Both the position numbers and the translations under genes were made by a program. Positions 31,001-39,451 of a DNA stretch of 64,000 bases are shown piece after piece. Below the pieces are notes generated by a model. The model worked only from the letters and a program-made list of their open reading frames with translations. It was not told the origin of the DNA and did not search any database. How positions within the stretch are numbered: the first letter of the stretch is position 1; each line of letters starts with the position of its first letter. The DNA is from Serratia symbiotica (GTDB taxonomy: Bacteria; Pseudomonadota; Gammaproteobacteria; Enterobacterales; Enterobacteriaceae): positions 2,046,001 through 2,110,000 of the forward strand of contig NZ_CP050855.1 of the NCBI RefSeq assembly GCF_000821185.2, given 5' to 3'.

Positions 31001-32020
31001 TCAAAGCGCCCCGCGACGGTTTTTAGCGTAGGTATCAAACGCCACCGCCAGCACGATAATCAGCCCGGTAATGATTTGCTGGTAGTAAGCCGATACATTC
31101 ATCAGCACCAGCCCGTTAATAAGGATACCCATGATGATTGCGCCGATGATGGTGCCGCTAATGCGCCCGTAGCCGCCCATCAACGAAGTGCCGCCGATCA
31201 CCACCGAGGCAATCACCCGCAGTTCAAAGGAGATCCCGGCCACCGCTTCGGCACTGCCCAGACGAGCGCTGAGCACAAACCCCGCCAGCCCGGCAAGGCA
31301 GCCAATCACCACATATACGCTAACCAGTACGCGCTTGACGTTGACCCCAGCGAGGCGTGCCGCCTCAGGGTTGCCTCCGATGGCATATATAAAGCGCCCC
31401 CAGCGAGTTTTGTGCAGCACCAGATAGCCCAGGATGGCAACAATGGCGAAGATCCAGATAGGAATCGAGATGCCTAGCATTTCACCGCGCCCCCACCAAC
31501 GGTAGCCTGCATCAAAGCCGGCAATCGGTGCACCATCGTTGATAACCAGCGTCAGACCACGCCAGATGGTCATGCTGCCCAGGGTGACAATGAAAGGAGG
31601 CAGGCGCAGGCGAGTGACGCCCAGACCATGAATGAAGCCAATAATCGTTCCAAGTGCCAGACAGATCCCCAGTCCTAATAGCCAGCTAAAGCCGCCCCAG
31701 GCATTAGGATCAACGGTGGTGAAGTTGTCACCCTTAATCACATAAGCCGCAGTCATCGCGCAGACGGCAAGTATCGAACCAACCGAAAGGTCGATGCCGG
31801 CAGTGAGGATGACGAACGTCATACCTACTGCGATGATCCCATAGATAGAAACCTCAGTCAGAATGTTGAAAATATTACGCTCAGTTAGGAAATTGCTGTT
31901 CTGCGACTGGAAAAAGATCAGCAATAAGAACATAAAGATCAGAATCCCGAAGCGTTCGAAAAAGGTGATGGGATCGAAGCACGAGGCATGCTGCGACGGG
32001 CCATGGGTTTTGGATATCAT
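31001..32020 (-). CDS. Inositol/ribose-type ABC transporter permease
   Basis: This RbsC-like inner-membrane protein of 339 residues has about eight to ten hydrophobic segments. It carries the family motif AVGMTFVILTAGIDLSVGSI (about residues 60-79) and VIGGTSLMGGYGRISGTIIG near residue 270. It lies next to the matching ATPase and binding protein. The location among iol genes indicates myo-inositol or a related polyol as cargo. The gene is open throughout. Confidence 0.87.
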   Translation of the reverse strand: MISKTHGPSQHASCFDPITFFERFGILIFMFLLLIFFQSQNSNFLTERNIFNILTEVSIYGIIAVGMTFVILTAGIDLSVGSILAVCAMTAAYVIKGDNFTTVDPNAWGGFSWLLGLGICLALGTIIGFIHGLGVTRLRLPPFIVTLGSMTIWRGLTLVINDGAPIAGFDAGYRWWGRGEMLGISIPIWIFAIVAILGYLVLHKTRWGRFIYAIGGNPEAARLAGVNVKRVLVSVYVVIGCLAGLAGFVLSARLGSAEAVAGISFELRVIASVVIGGTSLMGGYGRISGTIIGAIIMGILINGLVLMNVSAYYQQIITGLIIVLAVAFDTYAKNRRGAL

Positions 32021-32040
32021 CTGCTTTATGGGCTCCCTCG

Positions 32041-33585
32041 TTATGCGGCGCTTAAGGCGTTATGGTCAATGGCCATGAGGGTCATCAGCCGTTCTTCATT
32101 GGCATCATCGCCGTGCAGTACACCGGTCACGCGCCCTTCGCTGAGTGTGATGATCCGATCGGACAGCGCAAGGATTTCCGGCAGATCCGAAGATATCACG
32201 ATCACCGCAACCCCCTGTTTAGCCATTTCGAACAGCACCTGATGAACTTCAGATTTGGTTCCCACGTCAATGCCGCGCGTAGGCTCATCAACGATCAGTA
32301 TCCGCAGATTAAGCGCCATACAACGCGCCAGAATGACCTTTTGCTGGTTACCGCCAGAGAGCTTACGCACCTCCTGCTCGGCGTTAACCATCTTGATTTG
32401 CAGCGCCTGACGGTAGAACTCAATTAGCGTGTCCTCTTTACGCGGGCTAATGAAATAGCGCCACGTCAGCAGCGATGAAAGACTGGAAAGCGTCAGGTTG
32501 TCGCGAATCGACAATCCAAGCGCTACCCCCTCTTTTTTACGGTCTTCCGGCACCAGCGCGATGCCCTGATCCAGCGCATGCATTGGGTTCTGTGGCTGAT
32601 AAGGTTTACCGTCCAATTCAAAGCTGCCAGTGGTGAATTTATCCGCCCCGAACAGGCACCGTGCCACTTCGGTACGCCCCGCGCCCACTAGGCCGGCAAT
32701 GCCAAGTATTTCCCCGGTGTGAACATGAAAACTAATGTCTTCCAGCGCGATACCAAACGGATCGAGCGGCGGCTTCACGCGGCTTAACCCCTTCACGGAC
32801 AGGCAAACGGGTTTATCTTCATGATGCGTGAGGCTTGGATCGCGGCGGTTAAACACTACGTCGCGCCCCACCATCAGGCGAATAATCTGCTCGACGTTGC
32901 TCCCGGCAACGTTGCCGGAACCGGTATAGCGGCCATCCTGGAACACCGTAAAGCGGTCGCACAGCTGGAATACTTCGTGCAAGCGGTGGGTAACGTAGAT
33001 AATGCTGACGCAGCGGCCTTTAAGTTCGCGTACCACGCGGTGCAGGCTTTCTACTTCACTATCACTGAGCGCAGCAGAAGGCTCATCCATGATGATTAGT
33101 TTGGCGTTAAGCGTCAGCGCACGGGCAATCTCCACCATCTGCTGCTGTGCCACGCTAAGCCGTGCTACGGTTGTCGTCGGCGCAACGTTAAGCTGTAAAT
33201 AGTCCAAAATGACCTGCGCTTTCTGGTTTACCGCTTTGCTGTCAACAATCAGGCGGCGGCACGGCTCGCGGCCAAGAAACATATTTTCTGCCACCGTCAT
33301 ATTCGGCAACAGGTTAAATTCCTGGTAGATGGTAATGATGCCTTTGTTTTGGCGCTCTACCGGTGAATCCTCTTGGCCAAGCGTTTCGCCGTTAAACCAG
33401 ATTTCACCACGTGTTTGCGGCTGCGCTCCAGCCAGCGCTTTTAGTAACGTAGATTTCCCCGCGCCGTTCTCCCCCAGCAGAGCGTGGATCTCTCCTTGCT
33501 CAACGGTGAGCTGGGCGCTGCTCAACGCCCACACGCCGGAGAAACTTTTCGCCAGGTCGATCACTTTCAGTAAGGGTTGCGACAT
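32041..33585 (-). CDS. Inositol/ribose-type ABC transporter ATPase (two domains)
   Basis: This tandem ATPase of the sugar-importer class has Walker A GENGAGKSTLLKAL (residue about 38) in the first half and GLVGAGRTEVARCL in the degenerate second half. LSVAQQQMVEIARAL and LSGGNQQKVILARCM are the two signature sequences. I choose ATG 33585 (MSQPLLKVIDLAKSF), giving 514 residues. It sits 47 bases after the binding-protein gene, in one operon with the permease. Confidence 0.88.
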   Translation of the reverse strand: MSQPLLKVIDLAKSFSGVWALSSAQLTVEQGEIHALLGENGAGKSTLLKALAGAQPQTRGEIWFNGETLGQEDSPVERQNKGIITIYQEFNLLPNMTVAENMFLGREPCRRLIVDSKAVNQKAQVILDYLQLNVAPTTTVARLSVAQQQMVEIARALTLNAKLIIMDEPSAALSDSEVESLHRVVRELKGRCVSIIYVTHRLHEVFQLCDRFTVFQDGRYTGSGNVAGSNVEQIIRLMVGRDVVFNRRDPSLTHHEDKPVCLSVKGLSRVKPPLDPFGIALEDISFHVHTGEILGIAGLVGAGRTEVARCLFGADKFTTGSFELDGKPYQPQNPMHALDQGIALVPEDRKKEGVALGLSIRDNLTLSSLSSLLTWRYFISPRKEDTLIEFYRQALQIKMVNAEQEVRKLSGGNQQKVILARCMALNLRILIVDEPTRGIDVGTKSEVHQVLFEMAKQGVAVIVISSDLPEILALSDRIITLSEGRVTGVLHGDDANEERLMTLMAIDHNALSAA

Positions 33586-33632
33586 CAGACTGTACCTCTG
33601 TAGCGCCCGCCCACAGGCGGGCATAGTCAGGC

Positions 33633-34562
33633 TTATTGACCGGCTTCGCCGATGCGCTCTGCTTGATCGAGGTTATCTTTAGTGATCATCGTCGGTGCGT
33701 AGTCGGCTCCAGTGATCGCCTTCTTCTCACGGATATTGGCAACCAACTGGCTCATCGAGGTTTTTACTGCGAAGCCAGGACGCTGATCGGCAGTCACCGC
33801 CAGCCAGCCGTCACGTACTCGCGCCAGCGCTTCTGGCACCGCATCAAAACCGGTCACCATCACTTCACCCGGCTTTAGGCTTTGCCCCCGCAGCGCTTCG
33901 ATAGCCCCCAGCGCCATATCGTCGTTTGCCGACAAAATCACCTGTGGCTTTTTCGGCAGCGAAGGCAGCACGCTTTCTACAATGCGCATCCCTTCAGAGC
34001 GCATCCAGTTGCCGCTCTGTTCGGCGACGATCTTATATTTATTACCACCGGCTTTCAGGCCGTCGTGGATCCCTTTAGTGCGTTCAATGTTGGAGGAAGA
34101 ACCCGGTTGGCCAGTTAGCAGAATGATCCTCGCGCCGTTAGGAAATTTTGACTTCACGAAGTCAGCCACCGCCAGGCCGCCTTTGTAGTTGTTCGCGCCG
34201 AAGTGCGGCACCTTTTTCGCGCTGGTAACCGAACGGTCGAGGGTGACCACCGGCAGTTTGGCATCTTGAATTTCACCTACCGCGCTGGATACAGCGTTGA
34301 CGTCATTCGGCGAAACGATAAACCCCAGAGCGCCGCCAGTGATGGCGTTTTCCAGGTCTGCCACCTGCTTCGGCGAACTGCCCTGGCTATCGAGTACTTG
34401 CAGCCTGACGCCCATCTCTTTGGCGGCTTTCACGGCGGTACGCTGCATATGAACTTCAAACGGCATCGCCAGGTTCGGAGTGCTAAAAACAATTTGTTCG
34501 TTTTCAGCCAGCGCCGGAGCCGTAGTCAGGGCAATGAGGGTGGCGAAGATGAGCTTTTTCAT
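33633..34562 (-). CDS. Periplasmic sugar/inositol-binding protein
   Basis: The first 19 residues form a Sec signal peptide (MKKLIFATLIALTTAPALA). The rest is a Periplasmic-binding protein type 1 fold (ENAITGGALGFIVSPNDVNA, SANDDMALGAIEALRGQ, VTGFDAVPEAL). It would deliver substrate to the permease/ATPase encoded after it. The iol neighbours point to inositol, but RbsB-like proteins bind several sugars. Length 309 residues. Confidence 0.87.
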   Translation of the reverse strand: MKKLIFATLIALTTAPALAENEQIVFSTPNLAMPFEVHMQRTAVKAAKEMGVRLQVLDSQGSSPKQVADLENAITGGALGFIVSPNDVNAVSSAVGEIQDAKLPVVTLDRSVTSAKKVPHFGANNYKGGLAVADFVKSKFPNGARIILLTGQPGSSSNIERTKGIHDGLKAGGNKYKIVAEQSGNWMRSEGMRIVESVLPSLPKKPQVILSANDDMALGAIEALRGQSLKPGEVMVTGFDAVPEALARVRDGWLAVTADQRPGFAVKTSMSQLVANIREKKAITGADYAPTMITKDNLDQAERIGEAGQ

Positions 34563-34596
34563 GATTCTCTCTTAATGTGTGTAGGGTCATTGAAAG

Positions 34597-35411
34597 TTAC
34601 AAAGCAACTTCACGCTGGCTACTCAGTGACTCCAGCGCCTTGTCGGCCAGGTACAGGGCGCGTTCACCATCTTCGCCGCTGCACTCAGGTTTGGTCTCGC
34701 AGCACAGGACGGCAATAAAGTGCTGCCATTCAGCGGCGTAAGCATCTTTGTAGCGCTGGAGGAAGAAGTGTTCAGGCAGCGCGCTGTTACAGCTGCTGGC
34801 GCTGAAGTGTTCAACCTGATTTTAGGTTGCTGCCCTGAGCATACTACTGACACTGGCTCTTCACCCATAATGAAACGCGCCATATCGAAGTCGTGGATCG
34901 TCATATCACGGAATATACCGCCGGAAACACGCACGTACTCAGCCAATGGCGGAGACGGATCGCGGGAGATAATCACCAAAGATTCCGGTTTGCCGATGCT
35001 CCCCTGCACCGCTTCATTTTTCACTTTGCGGAACTGCAGGTCAAAACGGTGGTTAAAACCAATAAAGAGTGAAACATTATGCTCTTTCACCACTTTCAAG
35101 CAGTCACGCACACGGACCAGATCGAGGGGCACCGGCTTTTCGCAGAAGATAGCTTTGCCGTGCTTTGCGGCGAGTGCGATAAGGTCGGCATGAGTCTCTG
35201 TCGCCGAGGCAATCATCACCGCATAAACGTTAGGATCGGTCATTGCTTCATTCATACTCTGTTGGCGTGCCTGGTATTTGCTGGCAATGCATGCGGCGTT
35301 TTCTTCGTTTGGATCGACAACCGCCCAGAGGGGGGAGTATGGATGGGCGGCAATATTCGCGGCGTGGATCTGGCCGATGCGGCCGGCTCCCAGTAAAGCA
35401 ATGTTAAACAT
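34597..35411 (-). pseudogene. iolG: iolG: myo-inositol 2-dehydrogenase with internal deletion
   Basis: The N-terminal half (MFNIALLGAGRIGQIHAANI, AIFCEKPVPLDL, DMTIHDFDMARFIMGEEPVS) is intact IolG. After that homology jumps. Read in another frame, the sequence resumes with PEHFFLQRYKDAYAAEWQHF, reaches CSGEDGERALYLADKALESL and ends SSQREVAL-stop at 34597. Compared with the usual length of about 335 residues, around 60 are missing and the frame is lost. This enzyme starts myo-inositol catabolism, so the pathway is blocked at its first step. Confidence 0.87.
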
Positions 35412-35679
35412 AGCGGCTCCCGATATTGGCACAATTGTTGGGTCATGTGCCAGATTCCCCCAACTCTGCGTGCAGTTGGATGACAACCCCTTAAATAAAG
35501 AATTTATTTCATTTCAATACAAGATGAAAAATTCATTTTTTGCCATTTAGTTAACATTTTGATGATTTATAAGATTCTTTTTGATGCCAAAATCACAAAA
35601 TTTAGCAAATTGGAACAGTACTAGATGAGGGAGCTGCGCGTGAGAGCGCGCACGTCACAAGAGGGAGAACCATGAAGAG
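35412..35679. promoter_or_regulatory. Upstream region of the inositol operon
   Basis: This AT-rich region of 268 bases lies before iolG and must have held the operon promoter. It contains poly-A and poly-T tracts and no ORF. No iolR repressor gene is in the window. I can not assign a -35/-10 pair with confidence. Confidence 0.35.
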
Positions 35680-35897
35680 ATAAATGAAATGAACATTCCG
35701 GTGCCGTCATCGGGTGGTCAATGTCATCGCGAATGACAGCCCAACGTGCGAGTGATGTGCTGCAAATGGCACTCTGGCGGCGTAAACGTCCGGAAAATGT
35801 CATTGTCCATACCAACCGTGGTGGTCAGTACTGCTCAGCGGAATATCAGGTGTTGCTGAAACGACATAATCTGCGCAGGAGTATGAGCGCAGATTAG
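35680..35897 (+). pseudogene. IS3-family OrfB fragment
   Basis: The + strand reads [20 protein letters not shown], then [20 protein letters not shown] and [20 protein letters not shown], and ends RSMSAD. This is the middle of an IS3 transposase, including the second catalytic Asp region (HTNRGGQY, normally HSDRGxQY). Both ends are missing. Confidence 0.65.
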
Positions 35898-35919
35898 ACG
35901 TCAACTACCTTGGCCAGCG

Positions 35920-37513
35920 TGTTGCCTCATCAATTAATGTTACTTTTGTGCTTCACATAAAATTTTACCATCAGCACGAGTTCCATAGACCAGTTCTCTG
36001 ACCACTTTGGTCCGCCATTCCTGCAGCCTGCGTTGCAGCGTTCTACGATGACCTTCAGTAAATTTACCAGGGTATTCGTCATCAAGTTTGAGCAGTAATT
36101 CTGTACTGCCTAACTGAGGTTCATTTCTCAGCCAGACCTCTATTTCATTCCAGACATCCGCGAAGGGATCCACCCGGGTTCGCCAGTGACGGGGCTTCGA
36201 TGGTGCCGGATGATGAAGGGGATTCACAGCACCTTCCTGCCATGCTGTAGAGAGTCCCTGTAAGAACGCGGTTAAGTCGCTGTTTTTGTCCCCAACCGGA
36301 TCCCCAACAGCTATTCACGCTAACTGATATTGATAAAGACGAATATTTTCCAGTAATTTCAGTGGGTCAAAAGCATGAATACGTCAAAATGGTGCCGGAG
36401 TTCAGAACGCAAGGAATGAAGCTCGATCAGGCGATTGTAGGGTGTTTTAGGGGCATCATGCCTGCGGGCCGCTTTCCCACCAATGCGTTGTGCATCCGGC
36501 AGTTTGAACGATAGTTGAAAAAAAGTAATAAATAATCGGTTAGCCATATACATCTGGTTCATCGCTTTTACTGCATGTTCACCATCAAGACGGCCGTATC
36601 CCGCCAGCTTTCTGACCACAGAACCATTTTTTTGCTCTATCCAGGCCTGATCGTTTTTCCGGTATGGGCGGGAACACGTCAGCGCGATACATCTGGCAGA
36701 ACAGTATTCAAATAAGGCTTCGTTGATAAATTCAGCACCATTATCAACATCAAGGCCGAGAGGCGGGAATGGCAGACTCTTTTGAACCTTATCAACGGCC
36801 CGGATGATCAACTCAGCATTACGTGCTGGCAGCGCCACACATTCTGTCCATCCGCTGGCGATATCTGTCAGCGATAGCGTCCACAAAAAGGTACCGGAGA
36901 GATGGCGACCACAGTGTGCCACGAGATCCATCTCCATAAACCCCGGTGAATGGCGTTCATGCTCAGTGAACATCCTGACCGGGATACTTTTACTGACGCA
37001 ATTAACCACCCGGTTACGCTTTTTACCGGCGATGGTATGCGCCTCTTTCAACAGGCGATCGATTGACGATGCACTGACTTTCAACACCTGCTCGCGGAGT
37101 GCCGGATCCAGACAGAGATGACCATGCTTTTCCATCGCCGGAATGAGCTGGGGTAGTAAAGCCTTGAGACGCTTGCCGCATAAACGGTCTGAAGCCTCCC
37201 AAAGAACCAACAGAGCCTGCTGAACGGCTGCACCATAAACAGAACGAGTCGGGGCTGAGCGCCGCTGTTGGCTGCCATTGGTGACGGTACCATTCAGTAG
37301 CCGGATTGCTGACTTGCGATGATACCCACTGACCAGTATGAACTCTTCGAGAATTCGGGTTTTCTCGGCTTTAATGGCAGCTTGATAGCGTGTTTTCAGC
37401 GCCCGTAGCAACTGAAGACGGGTGTCCATTGGCAAAACAATGCATTGCTCACAGGTGCACCTTTGGCTGGTTATTTGTCACCTCACCAAAGTAACAATTT
37501 CAATGAGGCAACA
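35920..37513 (-). mobile_element. IS element with integrase-core transposase, about 1.6 kb
   Basis: The ends are TGTTGCCTCAT at 35920-35930 and its reverse complement ATGAGGCAACA at 37503-37513. The similarity continues inwards (GTTACTTT on both sides), so these are terminal inverted repeats of about 25 bases with mismatches. The only gene inside is the frameshifted transposase. I see no target duplication. The family is uncertain; an unclassified (ISNCY) or IS481-like integrase-core element fits best. Confidence 0.75.
35940..37435 (-). pseudogene. Integrase-core (DDE) transposase, frameshifted near the C-terminus
   Basis: The first 350 codons are open (RALKTRYQAAIKAEKTRILE, VSGYHRKSAIRLLNG). 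They include DDE blocks MEMDLVAHCG, LDVDNGAEFINEAL and the region YRKNDQAWIEQKNGSVVRKL. At about 36380 the frame changes: the expected FDPLKLLENIRLYQYQLA lies in another frame, giving a premature stop. The C-terminal tail, NPLHHPAPSKPRHWRTRVDPF to LQRRLQEWRTKVV, is open at 35940-36227. Related transposases carry these parts in one protein. Confidence 0.75.
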
Positions 37514-37555
37514 GTGTGTGTTCGGTAACAAAAATGCTGAGTCAATGCGTCGGAC

Positions 37556-37745
37556 GGGGTAATATTACAATCGCTGAGTCCGCCACAGCGCCTGTGGCGG
37601 ACTCAGCGCGGAACAGTTTGAATACCAGACGCTCGCATAGCGAGCGTGTCCACATTACGCGGATAAGATCACGACTCCGTGCGGGCGGCTGACGCAGTGG
37701 GGCTGACGACGCTGCCTGTACGGGGTAGGAGCCGAAGGGGGCAGG
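37556..37745. other. GC-rich island with two strong hairpins
   Basis: This 190-base GC-rich block separates the IS element from the AT-rich microcin region. It starts with GGGGTAATATTACAATCG and contains a 17-base perfect stem with a 3-base loop at 37572-37608 and an 8-base stem at 37629-37647. It then reads GGCGGCTGACGCAGTGGGGC and GTACGGGGTAGGAGCCGAAG. No ORF is convincing. Compact hairpins like these are found at plasmid replication, transfer or resolution sites. Confidence 0.45.
37572..37608. repeat. Perfect 17-base inverted repeat with 3-base loop
   Basis: The left arm is CGCTGAGTCCGCCACAG, the loop CGC, and the right arm CTGTGGCGGACTCAGCG. No T-tract follows on either strand, so it is not an ordinary intrinsic terminator. 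A second hairpin (ACGCTCGC-ATA-GCGAGCGT) lies 20 bases further. Confidence 0.85.
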
Positions 37746-38217
37746 AAAAAATTTAAGTAATCTTAAGGAAGTTATTAGAAGTACATTCAGCATAAAAAAC
37801 AAGCTAAAAAACCACACAAAGGAATACAGGCGATTGATAAGTATAGAAAAAAACTGGATGGATATTATTTTTTCCTTTCTTTTTTCTATTCGTGAATTAT
37901 TTTTGATGCATAAATCACCTTCACATATCTAACTGTAATACCTAAGAAAAAAACCTCATTGCGTTTATTGTTTAATAAAAAAATAAGATTAGGATCGAAT
38001 CCTATTAAACTAAAAAATAAGCTATCACCTATGTAAATTTTCAAAAATTAGATCCCAACACGATTTTGTGAACTTCTTACAAAAATCTTCTTATAATTTC
38101 GTCTAAATGCCATTTAAATCAGAGAGTTTTTTAAGATAGCAATCAAAGTTTTTTCACACCAAAAAAACACCCTCAATTAATTCATCTTAATCTTAATGTG
38201 AGGCAGTATTTTTTTTG
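37746..38217. other. AT-rich non-coding region upstream of the microcin operon
   Basis: Some 470 bases of very AT-rich DNA contain no credible gene. A TATAAT at 38092-38097 may be a second promoter element, but its -35 match is weak. A short inverted repeat TAGGAT-CGA-ATCCTA lies at 37990-38004. The composition differs sharply from the core genes and is typical of horizontally acquired DNA that H-NS silences in enterobacteria. Confidence 0.45.
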
Positions 38218-38246
38218 TTGACGCAATTAGTTTTCCATGTTTTTAT
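38218..38246 (+). promoter_or_regulatory. Candidate promoter of the microcin operon
   Basis: TTGACG at 38218-38223 and TTTTAT at 38241-38246 are separated by 17 bases, the preferred spacing. They match the sigma-70 boxes at 5 of 6 and 4 of 6 positions. Transcription would start near 38253, about 70 bases before mccA. No experimental support is available. Confidence 0.45.
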
Positions 38247-38256
38247 CTTCCTTGTT

Positions 38257-38283
38257 AAGTGACCTTTATCATTCACGTCACTT
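38257..38283. promoter_or_regulatory. Inverted repeat in the mccA leader or operator
   Basis: AAGTGAC (38257-38263) and GTCACTT (38277-38283) are a perfect 7-base inverted repeat with a 13-base spacer. The position, just after the proposed promoter, suits an operator or an mRNA hairpin. It does not match the CRP consensus well, although CRP regulates the E. coli microcin C operon. Confidence 0.4.
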
Positions 38284-38323
38284 TTCTAAATTTTAATAAA
38301 TTATTAATATTAAGGAGAACATC

Positions 38324-38347
38324 ATGATTGGCGGATTAAATAACTAA
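38324..38347 (+). CDS. mccA: Microcin C-type heptapeptide precursor, MIGGLNN
   Basis: ATG 38324 opens a seven-codon ORF encoding Met-Ile-Gly-Gly-Leu-Asn-Asn, ending in TAA. TAAGGAG at 38311-38317 gives a strong Shine-Dalgarno site six bases before the ATG. An in-frame stop lies nine codons upstream, so no longer version starting at ATG exists. The E. coli precursor MccA is MRTGNAN: also seven residues, with Met1, Gly4 and the essential C-terminal Asn7 shared. MccB converts that Asn to a phosphoramidate bond with AMP. The product would be a Trojan-horse inhibitor of aspartyl-tRNA synthetase. The assignment rests on length, terminal Asn, ribosome site and position directly before mccB. Confidence 0.85.
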   Translation: MIGGLNN

Positions 38348-38354
38348 GCTATAA

Positions 38355-38374
38355 GGGTGGCCATCATGCCACCC
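38355..38374 (+). terminator. Hairpin between mccA and mccB
   Basis: GGGTGGC (38355-38361), loop CATCAT and GCCACCC (38368-38374) form a 7-base GC stem eight bases after the mccA stop. There is no good T-tract, so readthrough is expected. In the E. coli operon a hairpin at this place yields abundant short mccA mRNA and some full-length mRNA; the same role is inferred here. Confidence 0.7.
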
Positions 38375-38404
38375 AACCTATATTTAACTTATAAGGGTAC
38401 TACT

Positions 38405-39451
38405 TTGAATGATATTTATTCACTAGGAAGATATGTTATCTTTCAGGAGCTAGGTGACACTCGACTTATTGGCGTAGGCTCTAAACAGACAGTTATTGAA
38501 TCGCAGTTCATGTGGCAATGCATTATCAATCTATCAGAGCTTGCCCGGAGACGTCCTACTTTACAAAAGCTTCGGGAATATGATGAAAATTCATCAAATC
38601 CTGGAACACTCCAATTCCTTCTCGATAATAATTTCATAATCAAAGATACCGATTTAATTTCAACAAGTCGTTACAACCGTTCCCTATACTACTATCAAAG
38701 CATTGGGCTTTCTCCAGAAGATGTGGAAACATCCCTAAAAAAATCAAGAGTAACTATTCTCGGGTGTGGTGGAATAGGCAACCATATTGGTGCCGCACTA
38801 GCTACTAACGGCATTGGAACAATCAATTTAGTTGATGGCGATCATATTGAACTATCCAATCTTACCAGACAAATACTCTTTGATGAAAATGATATTGACG
38901 CTCGAAAGGTAGATGTTCTTGCCAAGCGTTTACGTGAAAGAAACTCACACTGTCGGATACATACTTTTGATACTCATATTAACACCATAGATGATCTTAA
39001 AGAAATACCAGAGTCAGATATTATCATTGTCTCTGCTGATTCATCAGGTATAGTAAATCTTGTAAATATTTTTTGTGTTGAAAACAAAAAGACATTTATA
39101 AATGTCGGCTACATGAACGATATAGCAATTTGGGGTCCATTTGTTATTCCAGGAGAAACAGGTTGTTATGCATGTGGTAGCCTACGCATTGGGCTAATAG
39201 GTAAGGATAAAAATCTCAATAGTAATGAAGATCGTTTAAGAAAATTAAACCAAGATTTCAAAAGTGCTACCTTTCCACCAATAAATGCTACGGCGTCGGC
39301 ATTGGCAACGAGCGACATCATACGCTATCTTGCAGGTTCAAAATCTATATCATCGCTTAATAAAAGAATTGGTTTTCACGATCTAACGCTTAAGTTAGAA
39401 ACACAAGATTTCTCGATAAATGAAGAATGTATAGTATGTCAAAATCGGTAA
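38405..39451 (+). CDS. mccB: Microcin C peptide adenylyltransferase (ThiF/E1-like)
   Basis: MccB activates and adenylates the C-terminal Asn of the MccA peptide. The ThiF/E1 ATP-binding core ILGCGGIGNHIGAALATNGI is near residue 120. It is followed by DGDHIELSNLTRQILFDEND (nucleotide-binding Asp and Arg) and NVGYMNDIAIWGPFVIPG. Zinc ligands are CYAC (about 257-260) and CIVC near the C-terminus. The E. coli MccB motifs NLTRQVLF, AGYVNDIAVFGPLYVPGKTG and SLNKRIG all have counterparts. I propose TTG 38405 (LNDIYSLGRYV) since it aligns with the E. coli start MDYILGRYV, is preceded by AAGGG and gives 348 residues; ATG 38366 or GTG 38357 in the hairpin are alternatives. Codon use is AT-rich. Confidence 0.92.
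   Translation: MNDIYSLGRYVIFQELGDTRLIGVGSKQTVIESQFMWQCIINLSELARRRPTLQKLREYDENSSNPGTLQFLLDNNFIIKDTDLISTSRYNRSLYYYQSIGLSPEDVETSLKKSRVTILGCGGIGNHIGAALATNGIGTINLVDGDHIELSNLTRQILFDENDIDARKVDVLAKRLRERNSHCRIHTFDTHINTIDDLKEIPESDIIIVSADSSGIVNLVNIFCVENKKTFINVGYMNDIAIWGPFVIPGETGCYACGSLRIGLIGKDKNLNSNEDRLRKLNQDFKSATFPPINATASALATSDIIRYLAGSKSISSLNKRIGFHDLTLKLETQDFSINEECIVCQNR

Noticed and set aside
37558..37570. TAATATTAC as a rolling-circle nick site
   Set aside because: The nonamer is AT-rich and palindromic, easily found by chance, and no Rep gene is nearby. Kept only as a comment in the island finding.
37542..37817. A 91-codon minus-strand ORF across the GC-rich island
   Set aside because: It spans the perfect hairpin and a low-complexity AT-rich edge; no homology or ribosome site.
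38251..38283. CRP site in the mccA leader
   Set aside because: AGTGA-N6-TCATT matches only one half of the TGTGA-N6-TCACA consensus, so I record only an inverted repeat.
38324..38347. Alternative reading of the mccA ORF as a chance start-stop pair
   Set aside because: Strong ribosome site, length of seven, terminal Asn, hairpin and following mccB make chance unlikely, so it was kept as a gene.
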